From contig CANRMJ010000015.1 of assembly GCA_947631705.1 (NCBI GenBank), forward strand, positions 1 to 32,471: a DNA stretch of 32,471 bases. Reading direction: 5' to 3'. Below the pieces are notes generated by a model. It saw nothing but the letters and a program-made list of their open reading frames with translations, was not told the origin of the DNA and made no database searches. Shown one piece after another: positions 30,239 to 32,471 of this stretch. The DNA comes from an uncultured Clostridia bacterium (GTDB lineage Bacteria > Bacillota > Clostridia > Oscillospirales > Acutalibacteraceae). The first letter of the stretch is position 1. Each line of letters begins with the position of its first letter. Made by a program: the position numbers and the translations under genes.

Positions 30239-31909
30239 TCAACAAGGACGTTTAAACGCCGTAACCTTGTTTGTAGGATGCATAATCATATCCATAAGCA
30301 TCGCCAGGCTGTCAGGCGCATCATCGTTCTTATTTCTGCCGGTAATCTTATAGCCAAATACATTCTGCATAAACATATTGTACTCTTTACTGCGATATTT
30401 CGGCTCTAAGAATATACACCGCTCTCTTATGTCCGGCGCTTTATCAAATATCCTTGTCATCTTACTTGTAGTAGGTGGTGCCGCCTTTGAAGTAATTGTT
30501 ATACGCACACCCTGCTTCTTAATCTCGGCTTGAACACCCTCCTTATACGCTTCCGTTGACTTATTAGCCTCTATCTGCATACGCTTGACTGCATTTTTGA
30601 TCGCAAGACGAGCAAGAGCAGGTTGCGTAAACTGTTTATCTCGGTTATCAAATAAAACATCAGGGATATAAATATCATCACCATACAGTACGCCTACAGG
30701 AGAGGAAACAAAATCGCCACCACCGAACGCCGGGTCGACAGCCATATAAATGCCGTCAGGCTCTCCATCAGGCAATTCTCCATTGTAATATCTAAATCCG
30801 TCAGGTGTAAATAATGCTCCCTCACGTTCTATCGGTTGTTGCTGATACATAGCGTTCCACGATGCCATATCGTTATTACGCTCGAATGAAGCTCTACGTT
30901 GTTGGAAAAAGTTTGTAGAATAACCTACACCATACGCGTAATTGAAATTACTTTCGTCATTGTCATTGAGAGCAGGTAGGTTTATTATCCTCTTACGAGT
31001 GTTTGCGTATGATTCATCACTTTCAAGAACATCCATACGCATACCGGCGGGATCGATTACACTCCAACGTGTACCACACCATAATAATTTAGCGGATTCC
31101 TTAGCACGAGGTATAAGATTGTTTTCAACCTTACTCCAAGCTGCCATCAATCTGTCCGGATTTAGAGCTTCCTCAATACCGCCGATAAGGTCATCCGAGA
31201 CAAGTATTCCGTTACAGTCACAAGCTCCGTTAAGCGTACCATAAAGAGAACGACAGGTAAGCGAGGGATAACGCTTTTTTCTATCCAAGTCGATAGTTTC
31301 GTCATTCGAATTAGTTCCGTTTTTAAGAAATTTAGCATTAGGAAATATCTCACTCCACAAATAAGTGTCAGGGTCTCCTATAATCTCCAGCACACCGTTA
31401 TAAAAAGCCTTAGTGATAACATCCGAATAAGCGGAATAAAGATTAGACAGTTCGGAGTTTCTACCGATAAGCCAAGTAACGAACATTAAAAGAATTGTAG
31501 TCTTACCGACTCTCGGAGGCATCGACAAAAACAACTCGTCAAGAAGATCATTTACTAAATCCTGCAAGCTGTCCGCTACTTTTTTCATGATTCGTCTGCG
31601 AGGCTGGTAAAAACGCTCCTGCGGAGGTCGATTTATTTCGAGATAAAGCATATACGAATCGAAAAAGTGAGGAGCGTCAAATAGCAGTGTATCCCTGTAT
31701 TGTCTATATAACCGCTCGACATCTGCACCTTCGATATTCATACCTTTTAAGCATAATGTCCTAAGTAGTTTATTAGAATCGTGAGAAAGCGTGAAATTCT
31801 CTTTTTCAATATCTCGGCAGATTGAGAAAAGCTCCTCGTAAGGCACAATATCCTTAGGTTGCCTTTTTATGTTTTGCTCAATTTTTGAAATCAGTATTTT
31901 GTTATCCAT
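30239..31909 (-). CDS. terL: Terminase large subunit
   Basis: This 556-residue protein has an N-terminal helical extension of about 90 residues, then the ATPase with Walker A M-P-P-R-V-G-K-T-T (130-138) and Walker B I-L-V-S-D-D (235-240), and the coupling motif C-G-T-R-W near 278-282. The nuclease domain begins A-V-D-P-A-F-G-G-G-D with Asp392, and a second acidic cluster D-D-A-P-D lies at 529-533. It should cut and pump phage DNA into the procapsid through the portal. GGAG precedes the ATG. No small terminase is seen next to it; that would normally lie upstream, beyond the right edge. Confidence 0.93.
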   Translation of the reverse strand: MDNKILISKIEQNIKRQPKDIVPYEELFSICRDIEKENFTLSHDSNKLLRTLCLKGMNIEGADVERLYRQYRDTLLFDAPHFFDSYMLYLEINRPPQERFYQPRRRIMKKVADSLQDLVNDLLDELFLSMPPRVGKTTILLMFVTWLIGRNSELSNLYSAYSDVITKAFYNGVLEIIGDPDTYLWSEIFPNAKFLKNGTNSNDETIDLDRKKRYPSLTCRSLYGTLNGACDCNGILVSDDLIGGIEEALNPDRLMAAWSKVENNLIPRAKESAKLLWCGTRWSVIDPAGMRMDVLESDESYANTRKRIINLPALNDNDESNFNYAYGVGYSTNFFQQRRASFERNNDMASWNAMYQQQPIEREGALFTPDGFRYYNGELPDGEPDGIYMAVDPAFGGGDFVSSPVGVLYGDDIYIPDVLFDNRDKQFTQPALARLAIKNAVKRMQIEANKSTEAYKEGVQAEIKKQGVRITITSKAAPPTTSKMTRIFDKAPDIRERCIFLEPKYRSKEYNMFMQNVFGYKITGRNKNDDAPDSLAMLMDMIMHPTNKVTAFKRPC

Positions 31910-31922
31910 TACAAATTACTCC

Positions 31923-32282
31923 TTAAAGGCAACCGCACTCACTAAACAGCTTAAATATCTTAGGAGATTGCTTTGCAAACCAATCTACCATTTCCTCATT
32001 TTTCGCCCAGCCGGACGAATACTGCAAACTGTCAGAAGATAAACCTGATTCGTTAAGGAACGCATGAGTAAGTTCGTGCCTTAAAACCTCTTTTTCAATA
32101 AGTATTTTTTCCTCGTCTGTGCACTTCTCGTACTCCTCACCGTTGACATCGCCTATCACTATTAATTTGAGTGTTTCGTTACAGTAACCTGCCCACCCGT
32201 TTATATATAAACATTCGTCCTCAGAGATTTTACGCACCTCAATCTTGTATTTTGTTCCTAAAACATTCGCCTTTTTAACCAT
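31923..32282 (-). CDS. Putative phage zinc metallopeptidase (HELTH motif)
   Basis: This 119-residue protein contains V-L-R-H-E-L-T-H-A-F-L-N-E-S-G with the zinc-binding H-E-x-x-H at residues 69-73 and a possible third ligand at Glu77 or Glu96. Such small HExxH proteins occur in clostridial and other phages next to terminase genes, with ImmA/IrrE-like or SprT-like relatives, but the usual role beside terminase is not established. There is no signal peptide, so it would act in the cytoplasm or in the virion. GGAGG precedes the ATG. It ends 13 bases before the terminase start and is probably co-transcribed. Confidence 0.75.
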   Translation of the reverse strand: MVKKANVLGTKYKIEVRKISEDECLYINGWAGYCNETLKLIVIGDVNGEEYEKCTDEEKILIEKEVLRHELTHAFLNESGLSSDSLQYSSGWAKNEEMVDWFAKQSPKIFKLFSECGCL

Positions 32283-32307
32283 AAAATCAATACCTCCATA
32301 TAAAAAT

Positions 32308-32341
32308 AAGGACTACGAGTGAAATACTCATAGTCCTTTTT
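32308..32341. terminator. Bidirectional intrinsic terminator
   Basis: AAGGACTACGAG (32308-32319) pairs with CTCATAGTCCTT (32327-32338) with one G-U pair and a seven-base loop, flanked by A-run and T-run, so it can work on either strand. On the minus strand it follows the gene ending at 32354 and separates it from the metallopeptidase-terminase unit. Confidence 0.85.
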
Positions 32342-32353
32342 GACCGTTTTCTC

Positions 32354-32471
32354 TTATTTAATTGTTAATTCTATTTCCTTTGTTTCCTCGATTGTTTCTG
32401 TTGTGCTATTGTCAAGTAGTAGGATTTTGAAAGAAATCGAGTTGATGTCATTTACAGACTCAATTCCTGTG
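32354..32471 (-). CDS. C-terminal end of an unidentified phage gene (partial)
   Basis: A frame open to the right edge encodes 38 complete C-terminal residues (ending E-I-E-L-T-I-K, stop TAA at 32354-32356). They are strand-forming and Glu/Thr-rich with S-I-S-F-K-I-L-L-L-D. The strong terminator directly after it supports a real gene end. No family can be assigned from this fragment. Confidence 0.6.
   Translation of the reverse strand, partial: TGIESVNDINSISFKILLLDNSTTETIEETKEIELTIK

Overview
The window looks like part of the chromosome of a low-to-mid GC Bacillota, most likely a gut-type clostridium (Oscillospirales-like). This is inferred from near-consensus TTGACA-N17-TATAAT promoters, strong AGGAGG ribosome binding sites, a CmpB-type permease, a short EF-G paralogue, and an SPP1-like tailed prophage. 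No rRNA or tRNA is visible, so the placement is tentative.

Region 1 (1-10,700) is host chromosome. After the end of a rightward permease gene, everything lies on the minus strand: a phosphosugar mutase, NifU-like protein, GH38 alpha-mannosidase and small membrane protein operon; an EF-G paralogue with a DUF308 membrane protein; and a sialidase-fold lipoprotein with a histidine phosphatase. Mannosidase, sialidase and sugar mutase together suggest use of host or dietary glycans.

Region 2 (10,700-12,650) has no credible protein gene. It carries a tandem array of at least six, probably seven, short structured RNA units, all on the plus strand. Six have their own sigma-70 promoter with exactly 17 bp spacing. 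In each unit the 5' end pairs with the 3' end to form an intrinsic terminator. Most share a roughly 23 bp box directly upstream of the -35, while the RNA bodies differ. A 120 bp block is duplicated with two mismatches and its edges fall inside units, which suggests module shuffling. I do not recognise this RNA family, and it is the best candidate for an undescribed system.

Region 3 (12,650-32,471) is the lysis end and the whole virion module of a siphovirus prophage, all on the minus strand and so read from right to left: a partial gene, a metallopeptidase, large terminase, portal (broken by a frameshift), head morphogenesis protein, a 47 aa protein, scaffold, major capsid protein, four connector or tail-completion proteins, tail tube, two tail assembly chaperones joined by a GGGAAAC slippery site, tape measure with seven membrane-like repeats, distal tail protein, tail hub with an S74 chaperone domain, BppU-like baseplate protein with a collagen stretch, two small lysis-region proteins, and one ORF that fuses an SPP1-type holin to a CHAP endolysin. 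A 23 aa membrane peptide with a convergent antisense RNA, apparently a type I toxin-antitoxin, sits inside the lysis module. Integrase, repressor, replication genes and small terminase are not in the window. The prophage edge is probably near 12.5-13.3 kb, where inverted and direct repeats cluster.
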